Below are positions 1 through 7,275 of a DNA stretch of 60,158 nucleotides, piece after piece. The position numbers were made by a program, and so were the translations under genes. The notes under the pieces are model-generated. The model did no database searches. It was not told the origin of the DNA and saw only the letters and a program-made list of their open reading frames with translations. Position 1 is the stretch's first letter. Each line of letters starts with the position of its first letter. Origin of the DNA: Desulfovibrio sp. (lineage in GTDB: Bacteria > Desulfobacterota > Desulfovibrionia > Desulfovibrionales > Desulfovibrionaceae); the NCBI GenBank assembly GCA_031272405.1, contig JAISTW010000023.1:1-60158 (forward strand), in the 5' to 3' direction.

Positions 1-140
1 TAGTGGAGCGTTTTATCGGCAAGCTCAAAGAAAATCGTCGAGTTTCGACCCGCTATGACAAGAAAGCCACCCACTTCGCCGGGTTCATAATCCTGGCAGC
101 GATAAAAAATTGGCTGAAATTATTTGTTAGCAAAGCCTAG
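1..140 (+). mobile_element. IS5-like transposase, C-terminal end only
   Basis: An open frame enters from the left edge (codons in phase with position 3) and stops at 138-140. It gives about 45 residues including VERFIGKLKENRRVSTRYDK and AGFIILAAIKNW. This is the familiar C-terminal block of IS5-family DDE transposases (E-x-x-F-x-K-L-K, R-x-x-T-R-Y-D-K). The rest of the element lies outside the window. The terminal inverted repeat is probably at about 145-160, where GCAACAGGCTTC follows the stop, but I cannot confirm it without the other end. No gene is evident between here and the terminator at 337. Confidence 0.8.
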
Positions 141-336
141 TGTTGCAACAGGCTTCTGAGAGACTGCATCTTCACGCGGCGGTAGGATTTCAGCAAAACG
201 CCAAGACGCTGAAATTCAACAATTTCCCCATCTTCATCCTGCGGCCAAAGGTGCTCCCCTTAAAAAAATGCGCCCAATTATACCATCACCAACGTCCTGT
301 CGGCGACATTGAAAAAATCGTGCCGCCCAATACTCA

Positions 337-390
337 TCTGTCCAGATATCAAAAACCCCTGCGGCAGGGTTTTTTTGATATCTGGACAGA
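337..390 (-). terminator. long palindromic terminator of the sulfonate ABC operon
   Basis: A nearly perfect inverted repeat: a 22-base left arm (337-358) ending in CCC, a short GC loop, and a right arm (367-390) beginning GGGTTTTTTT. It lies just past the stop codon of the minus-strand binding-protein gene. Its A-rich left arm reads as a U-run on the minus strand. It could act in both directions and so shield the operon from the insertion sequence at the left. Confidence 0.75.
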
Positions 391-396
391 CCCGTT

Positions 397-1476
397 CTAT
401 TTGTCAGAGGGAATCGGTGTCTTTACCATTTTCAGAAACTTATCCGTCACATATTTGCTGTCGCCGACTTTTTTCAGATCGTCCTTTGTAATGCGCCCGG
501 TTTCCGTAAAAAATTTGGCAATTTCCGTATGCCATTTTTGGGCGGTGCTGGGGCCTTTGGAGACGTCAAACAGGGCAAGCTGTTCTTCATAATTAAATAC
601 AGGATGGGTTTTCAGGTCCAGAAGCGCCATTTGAGGAGAATATTGCTTTCCGGCCCATTCCAGGAAAAAGCGGCAATATTCGGTAACCAGATTTTCCAGA
701 GGCTCCTTTTGCAGCATGTTGACGGCCCGCAGGTAAATGCGGATGAATTTGGCCACCAGTTCCGGATGCTGGTCGGCGAATTTTTTTTCGGCTATGATGT
801 CAATAGGCAAACCTTGTTTGCAGAGTTTGGGCGTGCCTGCCACCTTCCAGCCCTGTTCTTCTCCCTTGTACATGTGCGGTGCCCAAAGAGCGACGCCTTC
901 ACCGATTTTTGTGCTGAAAGCGGCCAGCGCCTGAGCCTGGTCCATATTCTTGATAACGACATCGGAATCCTTCAGTCCCAGAACATTCAGCCAATGACTG
1001 AGGGCAAAATGAGCTGACGACACTGTGGTGCAAAGAAATTCCTTGCCCTTGACATCTTTCGGGTCTCCATAAACATCGGGAAAATCCTTATTGTATCCCT
1101 TGGTTTTCAAAATGGGACTATTGGGACGAACCAGCACAGCGTTGGTCAGGGATTCGTCGTTGCCGATAAGCACAGTATATGTATCGTAACGCAGATTACC
1201 CATCATGCCGGGCACGGAACCGACGCCGGCAATGACCCACTCGCCCGCGGGAAGCGCGGCAAGTATGGCCATGCCGGAATCAAAATAGCTGAGATCAATG
1301 TCAAGCCCCTCTTCCTTGTCCCAACCTTTCTCCTTGGCGTACCAGATCAGGAAGGTTTCATGCTCGTCCATCCACGCGGTTTTCATTTTAAAGGGGGCTT
1401 CCGCAAGGACGGGAAAAGCAGTCAGCACGAAAAAAGCGGTAAGCAATAAAGTAAAAATTTGTTTTAACCTTTTCAT
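397..1476 (-). CDS. ABC transporter substrate-binding protein, sulfonate/taurine (SsuA/TauA-like)
   Basis: A periplasmic binding protein of the nitrate/sulfonate/taurine (NMT1-like) family, about 359 residues. The start is placed at the inner ATG because GGAG lies 6 nt before it, inside the longer frame. It gives MKRLKQ followed by a hydrophobic signal peptide ending near A-E-A. The body has typical family features: an early W-x-x-E-x-x-x-x-x-x-Y-A-x-x-x-G-W helix, then an internal D-x-x-x-x-G-K-E block (residues about 130-145). It is the last gene of a minus-strand operon with two permeases and two ATPases. Its start overlaps the preceding membrane-protein gene by ATGA, which suggests coupled translation. 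The aminotransferase/alanine dehydrogenase genes nearby point to taurine as ligand. That is inferred from context, and other sulfonates, hypotaurine or beta-alanine remain possible. Confidence 0.85.
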   Translation of the reverse strand: MKRLKQIFTLLLTAFFVLTAFPVLAEAPFKMKTAWMDEHETFLIWYAKEKGWDKEEGLDIDLSYFDSGMAILAALPAGEWVIAGVGSVPGMMGNLRYDTYTVLIGNDESLTNAVLVRPNSPILKTKGYNKDFPDVYGDPKDVKGKEFLCTTVSSAHFALSHWLNVLGLKDSDVVIKNMDQAQALAAFSTKIGEGVALWAPHMYKGEEQGWKVAGTPKLCKQGLPIDIIAEKKFADQHPELVAKFIRIYLRAVNMLQKEPLENLVTEYCRFFLEWAGKQYSPQMALLDLKTHPVFNYEEQLALFDVSKGPSTAQKWHTEIAKFFTETGRITKDDLKKVGDSKYVTDKFLKMVKTPIPSDK

Positions 1477-1883
1477 AATTTGCTCCATGTGTTGAGGTTA
1501 ACAGAATACTTCATATCTGTATCTCGGCCGTCTGGCGGTGTGCAAACCTCCATACCGTCGGTGGCAATGATGGGGTGAAAGTGCATCGGGTAACTGGATT
1601 TCAGACGGTAAACCATATATTGACAGTAAAAACCGGCAACAGTGCATAGCATTGTCACTCCTCTGGGTACTGTGGTGAAAGCCGTCGCCACGGCAAGGAT
1701 AAAAAAACACAGGGACAGGCATCTGAGATGGTATCTGCGGCGCAAAAGCAGTTTTTGAGTCCGCGTCGGCAACAGGGCAAAAGGTGTAATTCGGACTGGA
1801 ACAAATCTGTCACGCAAAGAGAACAAAAGACAAATAATAACCACAAACAGGAGAAGACATGCTGAGATAAGTGATGTATCCAT
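1473..1883 (-). CDS. small hydrophobic membrane protein of unknown function
   Basis: A 136-residue protein I do not recognise. It has an N-terminal membrane helix (about residues 5-22, L-L-F-V-V-I-I-C-L-L-F), a basic stretch rich in Arg (about 45-52), and two further hydrophobic segments (about 54-68 and 76-92). The C-terminal tail of about 40 residues is polar and contains H-x-H. AGGTAGA precedes the ATG. It sits between the ATPase gene (7-nt gap) and the binding-protein gene (4-nt ATGA overlap), so it is translated with the transporter. It may be an accessory or anchoring subunit. No function can be assigned from sequence alone. Confidence 0.6.
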   Translation of the reverse strand: MDTSLISACLLLFVVIICLLFSLRDRFVPVRITPFALLPTRTQKLLLRRRYHLRCLSLCFFILAVATAFTTVPRGVTMLCTVAGFYCQYMVYRLKSSYPMHFHPIIATDGMEVCTPPDGRDTDMKYSVNLNTWSKL

Positions 1884-1890
1884 ATTCTAC

Positions 1891-2673
1891 CTAAAGAACG
1901 AGTTCTGTTTCCGCGGTGATCACGGCCCTCAGCTCAAGGATACTCTTGTGAGCGTGATCCCGGGGTCTGGGGAAATCAATGACATATTCTTTTTTGATGC
2001 GGCCCGGCAGTTTGCCTTCCATAAGAATGATCCTGTCGGCAAGAAACAGCGCTTCGTCAATATTGTTGGTCACAAAAATCACCGTGCGTTTTTCGTGTTC
2101 CCATATCCTCGCTGTTTCATGCTGCATATACATGCGCGTTTGGGCGTCCAGTTGTCCAAAGGGTTCGTCAAGAAGCATGACTTTGGGACTGTTGGCGTAT
2201 GCGCGGGCAATGCCGACGCGTTGTTTCATCCCCCCCGAAAGCTGATGCGGGTAATGTTTTTCAAAATCCTCCAGGCCAACCAGTTTGATGTAATGCCGGG
2301 CAATGGCCTGACGCTCTTTTTTGGGAATACCGCGCAATTTGAGGCCCATTTCCACGTTCCCCATAACGGTTTCCCAAGCAAAAAGCATGTACCCCTGAAA
2401 AACGAGTCCCCGATCCGGGCCCGGGCCGGTAACCGGATCGCCGTCCAGCGTGACATACCCGGTATCGGGAGTTTCCAGGCCGGCAATAATCCTCAGGAGT
2501 GTCGATTTGCCGCATTGCCCCGGACCCAGTACCACAAGAAACTCGTTTTCTTCCACATCCAGATTAATATCCCTCACTACCGGAACGCCGATATGGCCTT
2601 TCTGGATAAAAGTCTTGCTGATATCCTCGCAATGTATTTTGAGAGGCGGGCAGGCTGTTCCCGCGGTTGTCAT
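1891..2673 (-). CDS. ABC transporter ATPase 1 (SsuB/TauB-like), H-loop His replaced by Asn
   Basis: Nucleotide-binding subunit of the sulfonate importer, about 260 residues. The start is the ATG with AGGAG seven bases upstream; a GTG eight codons earlier lacks this spacing. Seen in order: Walker A GPGQCGKST, Q-loop V-F-Q-G, intact signature LSGGMKQR, Walker B VMLLDEP with its catalytic Glu, D-loop GQLD. The switch region reads VTNNIDEA where the family has VTH(D/N)IDEA, so the H-loop histidine is missing. The second ATPase of this operon has the reciprocal pattern (good H-loop, poor signature). The two probably form a heterodimer with one normal and one weak ATP site. The gene follows permease 1 directly. 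Confidence 0.9.
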   Translation of the reverse strand: MTTAGTACPPLKIHCEDISKTFIQKGHIGVPVVRDINLDVEENEFLVVLGPGQCGKSTLLRIIAGLETPDTGYVTLDGDPVTGPGPDRGLVFQGYMLFAWETVMGNVEMGLKLRGIPKKERQAIARHYIKLVGLEDFEKHYPHQLSGGMKQRVGIARAYANSPKVMLLDEPFGQLDAQTRMYMQHETARIWEHEKRTVIFVTNNIDEALFLADRIILMEGKLPGRIKKEYVIDFPRPRDHAHKSILELRAVITAETELVL

Positions 2674-2693
2674 CAGATATCTCCTTTTGGGTA

Positions 2694-3536
2694 TCACAGA
2701 TTGTCAATACTGCGTTTCCAGGGACAGCATTTCCGCTCCAGCAGGCTAATAAGCAGAGAGCTGAGCCAGGCCATGGCGGCAATAAGCACCATCCCTCCCA
2801 GCACCAGGGCCGGGTCATGGGTGTCCATTCCCCGTTTGATGAGAAATCCCATGCCGTTTCTGGCATTCATGAGTTCCGCGGCCAGAAGGCAGGTCCAGGC
2901 CACGCTGAGAGAGATCTGAAGACCGGCAAATATGGCTGGGAAAGATGCCGGAAAGCTGACCTGAAATATTTCATCCTTCCTGTTGCCGCCCAGAACGCGG
3001 ATCACGTCGTACAGTTCCGGCTCAATAAGACGTATTCCATTATATGCATTCAACAAACATGGAACAAAAGTGCCGATGGCTATGATGAAAATTTTGGAAA
3101 ACTCGCCAATGCCGAACCAGAGAATGGAAATGGACACCCAGGCAATGGGAGGCATGGGTTTGAACAGATCGAAAATGGGTTTGACCAGGGCGTTGACGTG
3201 CTGGTTCAGGGACATGAACAAGCCCAGAGGCACTGCTATGACGCTGGCCAGCCCAAAGCCGATTAGTACCCGTTGGGTACTGGCCCAGATATGCCCTGCC
3301 AGATTGGTGCCGGCAAATTTCACCTGGCTCAGTGTATAGAGTTTTTGCGCCACCACATGGGGCCTAGCCAGGGAATCTCCGAATATTTGCAGGTACGCCA
3401 CCCTGTCCCAGAGAAAAAAGAAGCCGCAGAGGGAAACCGCATACAAAAACCAGGTGTTGGTAAGAAAACCGTGCAGAGTTATTCCTTCTTTGGCGTTTGC
3501 GGTGCCGACTGTCTCGTTGGCGATGGAACTGCTCAT
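2694..3536 (-). CDS. ABC transporter permease 1, sulfonate type (SsuC/TauC-like)
   Basis: Inner-membrane subunit of the importer, 280 residues. The start is the ATG preceded by GGAGATAGC; the longer frame lacks a ribosome site and would overlap the upstream gene more. It has the usual five to six hydrophobic segments. The cytoplasmic EAA loop region of the family is seen around E-L-Y-D-V-I-R-V-L-G-G (about residues 180-195), then P-A-S-F-P-A-I-F-A-G-L-Q. The segment P-I-F-D-L-F-K-P-M-P-P-I-A-W is diagnostic of the nitrate/sulfonate permease family. It pairs with permease 2 immediately upstream. Two different permeases and two different ATPases imply a fully heteromeric transporter. Confidence 0.88.
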   Translation of the reverse strand: MSSSIANETVGTANAKEGITLHGFLTNTWFLYAVSLCGFFFLWDRVAYLQIFGDSLARPHVVAQKLYTLSQVKFAGTNLAGHIWASTQRVLIGFGLASVIAVPLGLFMSLNQHVNALVKPIFDLFKPMPPIAWVSISILWFGIGEFSKIFIIAIGTFVPCLLNAYNGIRLIEPELYDVIRVLGGNRKDEIFQVSFPASFPAIFAGLQISLSVAWTCLLAAELMNARNGMGFLIKRGMDTHDPALVLGGMVLIAAMAWLSSLLISLLERKCCPWKRSIDNL

Positions 3537-3537
3537 G

Positions 3538-4332
3538 CTATCTCCTGATGCCGGCCAGCAGTTTTTTCTCAATACAGTCAATAATGAAACCCAGAATGGC
3601 CCCGGAAATGCCGACGCTGATCATGCCGAGCACGACTATGTCAGGCCTGCCCAAACGCCCGCCCATGGTTATGAGATAACCGAGCCCCGTGTCAGCTGCC
3701 AAAAGTTCCGCACCCACAAGGTTTGTCCAGCAGTAGGCCAGGGCAATCTGCAAAGCGCCGAAAATCATGGGCAGGGCCGAAGGGATACAGAGCTGGCAAA
3801 AGATTTGCCAGTCAGTGGCCCCGTAAGTGCGGGCCATCTGAATGAGCGCCGGTTGCGTCATACGCACGCCGACGTAGGCATTGATAACGCAGGGGACAAT
3901 GCCGGCTATCCAGATGATGAAGACCTTCCCTGTCAGACCGATGCCAAACCAGAATACCGTCAGCGGTATCCAGGCAATGGGAGGAATGGGACGAATAAGT
4001 TCGAATATGGGGCGGGCCAATCCTTCCACCACCTTGAACCACCCCATCGCCAATCCCAAAGGAATGCCCACCAGCAGCGACAGCCCATAACCAAGAAAGG
4101 CTTCCTGAAGGCTTGTCCAGGCGTGAACGGCAAGTACCGCTCCATCCGGATTCGGTTCCGAAAGTTTGTTGATAAAAAGTGTAAACACCTGGCTTGGGGG
4201 AGCCAACAACACCGAAGGCACTGTTCCTGAAACAACAATCCATTCCCATAGCAGCAAAAAGGCTCCCACACTCACAAACGGAAGGATTTTCAGGATCAGC
4301 GGTTTGTTAACAGCAATTTCTTCATAGGCCAT
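3538..4332 (-). CDS. ABC transporter permease 2, sulfonate type (SsuC/TauC-like)
   Basis: Second inner-membrane subunit, 264 residues from an ATG with AGGGGA about ten bases upstream. It contains the same family marker as permease 1 (P-I-F-E-L-I-R-P-I-P-P-I-A-W) and an EAA-like loop (A-L-I-Q-M-A-R-T-Y-G-A-T-D, then P-S-A-L-P-M-I-F-G-A-L-Q). Its stop codon lies within the ribosome site of permease 1, so the two are tightly coupled. The ATPase 2 gene is 51 bases upstream. The two permeases are clearly related yet well diverged, consistent with an old duplication within the operon. Confidence 0.88.
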   Translation of the reverse strand: MAYEEIAVNKPLILKILPFVSVGAFLLLWEWIVVSGTVPSVLLAPPSQVFTLFINKLSEPNPDGAVLAVHAWTSLQEAFLGYGLSLLVGIPLGLAMGWFKVVEGLARPIFELIRPIPPIAWIPLTVFWFGIGLTGKVFIIWIAGIVPCVINAYVGVRMTQPALIQMARTYGATDWQIFCQLCIPSALPMIFGALQIALAYCWTNLVGAELLAADTGLGYLITMGGRLGRPDIVVLGMISVGISGAILGFIIDCIEKKLLAGIRR

Positions 4333-4383
4333 CAGCCAGTCCCCTTGATGGTTTCAGATTTGAACCAACTATGAATCAGCTCT

Positions 4384-5139
4384 TTACCACCAGCGGATGA
4401 GTTCCGTAACGTGATTGCGTATCTCCATGAATTTCGGATCAAGAAATTCTCGTGGACGGGGGATATCCACGGGAATTTCCGTCTTGACTTTCGTGGGCTT
4501 GTTGCTGAGCACCAAAATGCGTTCGGCCACATAGACAGCTTCCTCAATATTGTGAGTGACAAACAACACGGTGCTTTTCAGCTTTTGCCAGAGACTGATG
4601 AGTTCATCTTCAAGATAATATCGCAGTTTTACGTCCAGTTGTCCGTATGGCTCGTCCATCAGCAGCAGATCCGGTTCAACGGCAAAGGCGCGGGAAACCG
4701 CAATACGCTGGATCATGCTGGCCGACACCTGATTGGGATAAAGATGGGCGCAACTGGAAAGCCCCACAATATCCATAATCCTGTCGGTCCGTTCCATGCG
4801 TTCCTTATAGGGAATTCCTTTGATTTCCATACCATAAGCCACATTGTCCCGGACTGTGCGCCAAGGGAGGCAGGTCGGCTCTTGGAATACATAGGATATA
4901 TTGTGTTTTCTTGGATTGGCTTCCTCGCCGTCAATGAGGATATTCCCTTCGGTTGCGGGCATCAGTTTTGACAAGGTGTTCAAAAACGTCGTTTTCCCGC
5001 AGCCGGTAGGGCCAACAATAGCTACAAGTTCCCCGGCCTTGATTTCAAAGGCGATATGATCCAGCACCGTGAGAGATTCGAAGCGCTTGGTCAGGTTGGT
5101 CACCCTGATTTTGATATGATCATTGTTCATAGTGTTCAT
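4384..5139 (-). CDS. ABC transporter ATPase 2 (SsuB/TauB-like), degenerate signature motif
   Basis: First gene of the importer operon, 251 residues. Visible motifs: Walker A GPTGCGKTT, Q-loop V-F-Q-E, Walker B LLLMDEP, D-loop GQLD, H-loop VTHNIEEA (His present). The ABC signature, normally LSGGM-x-QR, here reads VSASMIQR and has lost both glycines. ATPase 1 has a normal signature and a missing H-loop His, so in a heterodimer one composite site would be complete and the other doubly impaired. The start shown is the first ATG; a second ATG three codons in is possible, as neither has a strong ribosome site. A -24/-12-type promoter lies 64 nt upstream. Confidence 0.9.
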   Translation of the reverse strand: MNTMNNDHIKIRVTNLTKRFESLTVLDHIAFEIKAGELVAIVGPTGCGKTTFLNTLSKLMPATEGNILIDGEEANPRKHNISYVFQEPTCLPWRTVRDNVAYGMEIKGIPYKERMERTDRIMDIVGLSSCAHLYPNQVSASMIQRIAVSRAFAVEPDLLLMDEPYGQLDVKLRYYLEDELISLWQKLKSTVLFVTHNIEEAVYVAERILVLSNKPTKVKTEIPVDIPRPREFLDPKFMEIRNHVTELIRWW

Positions 5140-5202
5140 AGTGACTTTTGCCCTATTTGCGTAAACTGCTATATGGCACCATAAACAACATTAATTACCT
5201 AT

Positions 5203-5219
5203 ATGCAGGAAACGTTCCT
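5203..5219 (-). promoter_or_regulatory. candidate sigma-54 (-24/-12) promoter of the ABC importer operon
   Basis: On the minus strand the sequence AGGAACGTTTCCTGCAT places GG and GC exactly 12 bases apart, as in sigma-54 promoters (TGGCAC-N5-TTGCW). It lies 64 nt before the first gene of the operon. An almost matching element, with the shared core GTTTYCTGCAT, lies upstream of ald. The gene for a sigma-54 activator starts about 150 bases away on the other strand. The -24 box is imperfect (AGGAAC), so the call leans on the shared core and the context. Confidence 0.6.
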
Positions 5220-5280
5220 GTCACGCGAATACCCCGGATTCTGGAAAAGACGGCACATTGTGCTTTACCAGGAATCAGAA

Positions 5281-5300
5281 ATAATGCATAATTGCATTAT
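5281..5300. promoter_or_regulatory. perfect palindrome, possible activator binding site (UAS)
   Basis: ATAATGCATAATTGCATTAT is an inverted repeat of 8-base arms around TAAT. It lies about 60-80 bases upstream of the candidate -24 box of the ABC operon and about 75 bases before the activator gene. That is the usual place for the upstream site of a sigma-54 enhancer-binding protein, and it could also serve autoregulation. The direct link to the activator is inference. Confidence 0.45.
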
Positions 5301-5373
5301 AAACACGTTTTTCGCTTCCTGTTCGATGCAAATATGACTCATTCATCCAAAAGCAGCGAAGGAGGTCTTGCCA

Positions 5374-7161
5374 ATGAACCACATATCTGCAGTTTTGTCA
5401 AAAATGCTCGCATTGCTCCCTGCCGGTGTTTGTGCGGGAATCTGTCAGGGGGCTCGCTGGCAGGTGGACCAGTGTAATCGGGCCCTTTTAAAATTTTTTG
5501 AGAAGTCTCCAAAAAATTTGGGGTTTCGGCCAGGAGAGAATGAGCAAACTCCATTTTTGGGAAAATCACTCCTGGAGTTTTTTTGCCATCACGGGGAAGT
5601 TCAAACAGCCAGACGTCTTATGGCGAGCAAACCGAATGTTCCTATTGGTATGGGCATTGGCAATCAACAATGGGCATTTGTCTGGACCTGGGTGGCTTCC
5701 AATGAAGAGAAACCGGTCTCGCGATTTTTTTTATTGCACGAAATGCCGGAACATAATGGTCTGGTTGAACAATATCTTCACGATCAGGAATTGCAGACCA
5801 TTATGGATTCAGTACATGACGGTCTCTGGATTATTGACGGCAAGGGCATAACTTTGCATGTAAACAAGTCTTTGAAGAGGATAGCCAATATCAACCCGGA
5901 AGAAATGGTCGGCAAACATGTTTCCGAACCTTTGCGGGAAGGAAAATTTTCCTCTGCCGTGACTCTTGAAGCGTTAAAACGGAGAAAGCCCATATCTCAG
6001 TTTGATGATTATCCCAATGGTGCCCGTTGTCTCAATACCAGCACTCCCATTTTTGACAAAAAGGGGAATATATGGCGTGTTGTTGCCTGCATCAGAGACA
6101 TGACGGAACTGGAAAGGCTGGAGCAACGTCTGGCTGAAGCCGAGCTTGCCGCGTATCGTTACAAGGGAAAAATTGTAGACAGGCAGCAGGAACTGGGAAC
6201 AGGCTTTATAGCCAATAGCAAAAGCATGTGTCATTGTCTGCAAAAGATGAACAAGGCAGCCAAGGCTCCTTTGGGCATTCTGATTTTGGGAGAAACAGGG
6301 ACAGGAAAGACGCACGCCGCTGCCTGTATCCATCAAAAAAGTCAGAGAGCAAAGGGGCCTCTGGTCACACTCAACTGTGCAGCGATACCTCCAACGTTAA
6401 TTGAGTCGGAACTTTTCGGCTATGAAAAAGGCGCATTTACAGGCGCGCGCCAGACAGGCAAGCGGGGGTTTTTTGAGCAGGCTAATAAGGGAACGCTCCT
6501 TTTGGATGAAATAGGTGAACTGCCTTTGAACATGCAGGCAAAAATCCTCCATGTACTTGATGGGCAAAGCTTCTACAAGATAGGTGGTGAAAAAGAAATA
6601 AGTGTTGACGTTCGAATTATTGCAGCTACCAACAGGCCTTTAGACCAGTTGGTGAGCAGTGGAAAATTCAGGGCAGATCTGTATTATCGTTTACAGGTTC
6701 TGAGCATTTCCATCCCACCTCTGCGAGAACATCCCGACGATATTCCGGTATTAATGATGACATTTCTGGATGAAGCATGCAGACGGTACGGCACGGTCAA
6801 AACTTTTTCTCCCAAGGTGGTGGAATGTTTCGTTTCTCATACTTGGCCGGGGAATGTGCGGGAGTTGCGGGCAGCGGTAGAGTTCCTGGCGGCCATGACC
6901 GAGGGTAGCGTCATCAGGATGGGGGATCTTCCTCCATATCTGCTCGGTTCTGTTTCAGAACAAGATATATCAGGTGACTTCAGCCAGGAGGAGACAACGG
7001 CGAAGTTCAGGGACGCCGTGGATAATCTGGAGCGCAAACTTTTGCGCGAGGCTTTGACTCTTACCGGGAGCACCTACAAAGCGGCTGTAAAACTTGGCCT
7101 CAGCCAGTCCACGGTGGTGCGTAAGGCGCGACGGCTGGGTGTTTCCATTGTGGATAAATGA
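5374..7161 (+). CDS. sigma-54-dependent transcriptional activator with PAS domain
   Basis: A bacterial enhancer-binding protein of 595 residues. The start is the ATG with GGAGG eight bases upstream; a TTG two codons earlier is too close to that site. The N-terminal 135 residues are not recognised and may sense a ligand. A PAS domain follows (about 140-250, from M-D-S-V-H-D-G-L-W-I-I-D). The AAA+ domain (about 275-510) has Walker A GETGTGKT (306-313) and the sigma-54 contact loop GAFTGA (353-358). A Fis-type HTH is at the end (about 555-590, T-Y-K-A-A-V-K-L-G-L-S-Q-S-T-V-V-R-K). No receiver domain is present, so it is not a two-component regulator. Divergent to the importer and next to tpa/ald, it is the likely activator of taurine use. 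Confidence 0.92.
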   Translation: MNHISAVLSKMLALLPAGVCAGICQGARWQVDQCNRALLKFFEKSPKNLGFRPGENEQTPFLGKSLLEFFCHHGEVQTARRLMASKPNVPIGMGIGNQQWAFVWTWVASNEEKPVSRFFLLHEMPEHNGLVEQYLHDQELQTIMDSVHDGLWIIDGKGITLHVNKSLKRIANINPEEMVGKHVSEPLREGKFSSAVTLEALKRRKPISQFDDYPNGARCLNTSTPIFDKKGNIWRVVACIRDMTELERLEQRLAEAELAAYRYKGKIVDRQQELGTGFIANSKSMCHCLQKMNKAAKAPLGILILGETGTGKTHAAACIHQKSQRAKGPLVTLNCAAIPPTLIESELFGYEKGAFTGARQTGKRGFFEQANKGTLLLDEIGELPLNMQAKILHVLDGQSFYKIGGEKEISVDVRIIAATNRPLDQLVSSGKFRADLYYRLQVLSISIPPLREHPDDIPVLMMTFLDEACRRYGTVKTFSPKVVECFVSHTWPGNVRELRAAVEFLAAMTEGSVIRMGDLPPYLLGSVSEQDISGDFSQEETTAKFRDAVDNLERKLLREALTLTGSTYKAAVKLGLSQSTVVRKARRLGVSIVDK

Positions 7162-7233
7162 ATACCTGGGATTCTGACTTGTTTGGAAGTTCCAGCCGAT
7201 ATCGCCTTTTCCCGTAAAAACTCTGTTCTTGAC

Positions 7234-7263
7234 GCCGCTCCCTGCCTAAGGCTCGGGAGCGGC
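7234..7263. terminator. GC hairpin between the convergent activator and tpa genes
   Basis: The arms GCCGCTCCC and GGGAGCGGC form a nine-base-pair stem with a 12-base loop, between two convergent genes. No strong U-run follows on either strand, so it may be a weak bidirectional terminator or an mRNA end-stabilising hairpin. Confidence 0.5.
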
Positions 7264-7275
7264 ATTATGCTGAAT

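Noticed and set aside
5174-5192. TGGCACC on the plus strand as a sigma-54 -24 box for the activator gene
   Set aside because: No GC is found at the required 12-base distance, and the next bases (ATAAACAAC) do not resemble a -12 box.
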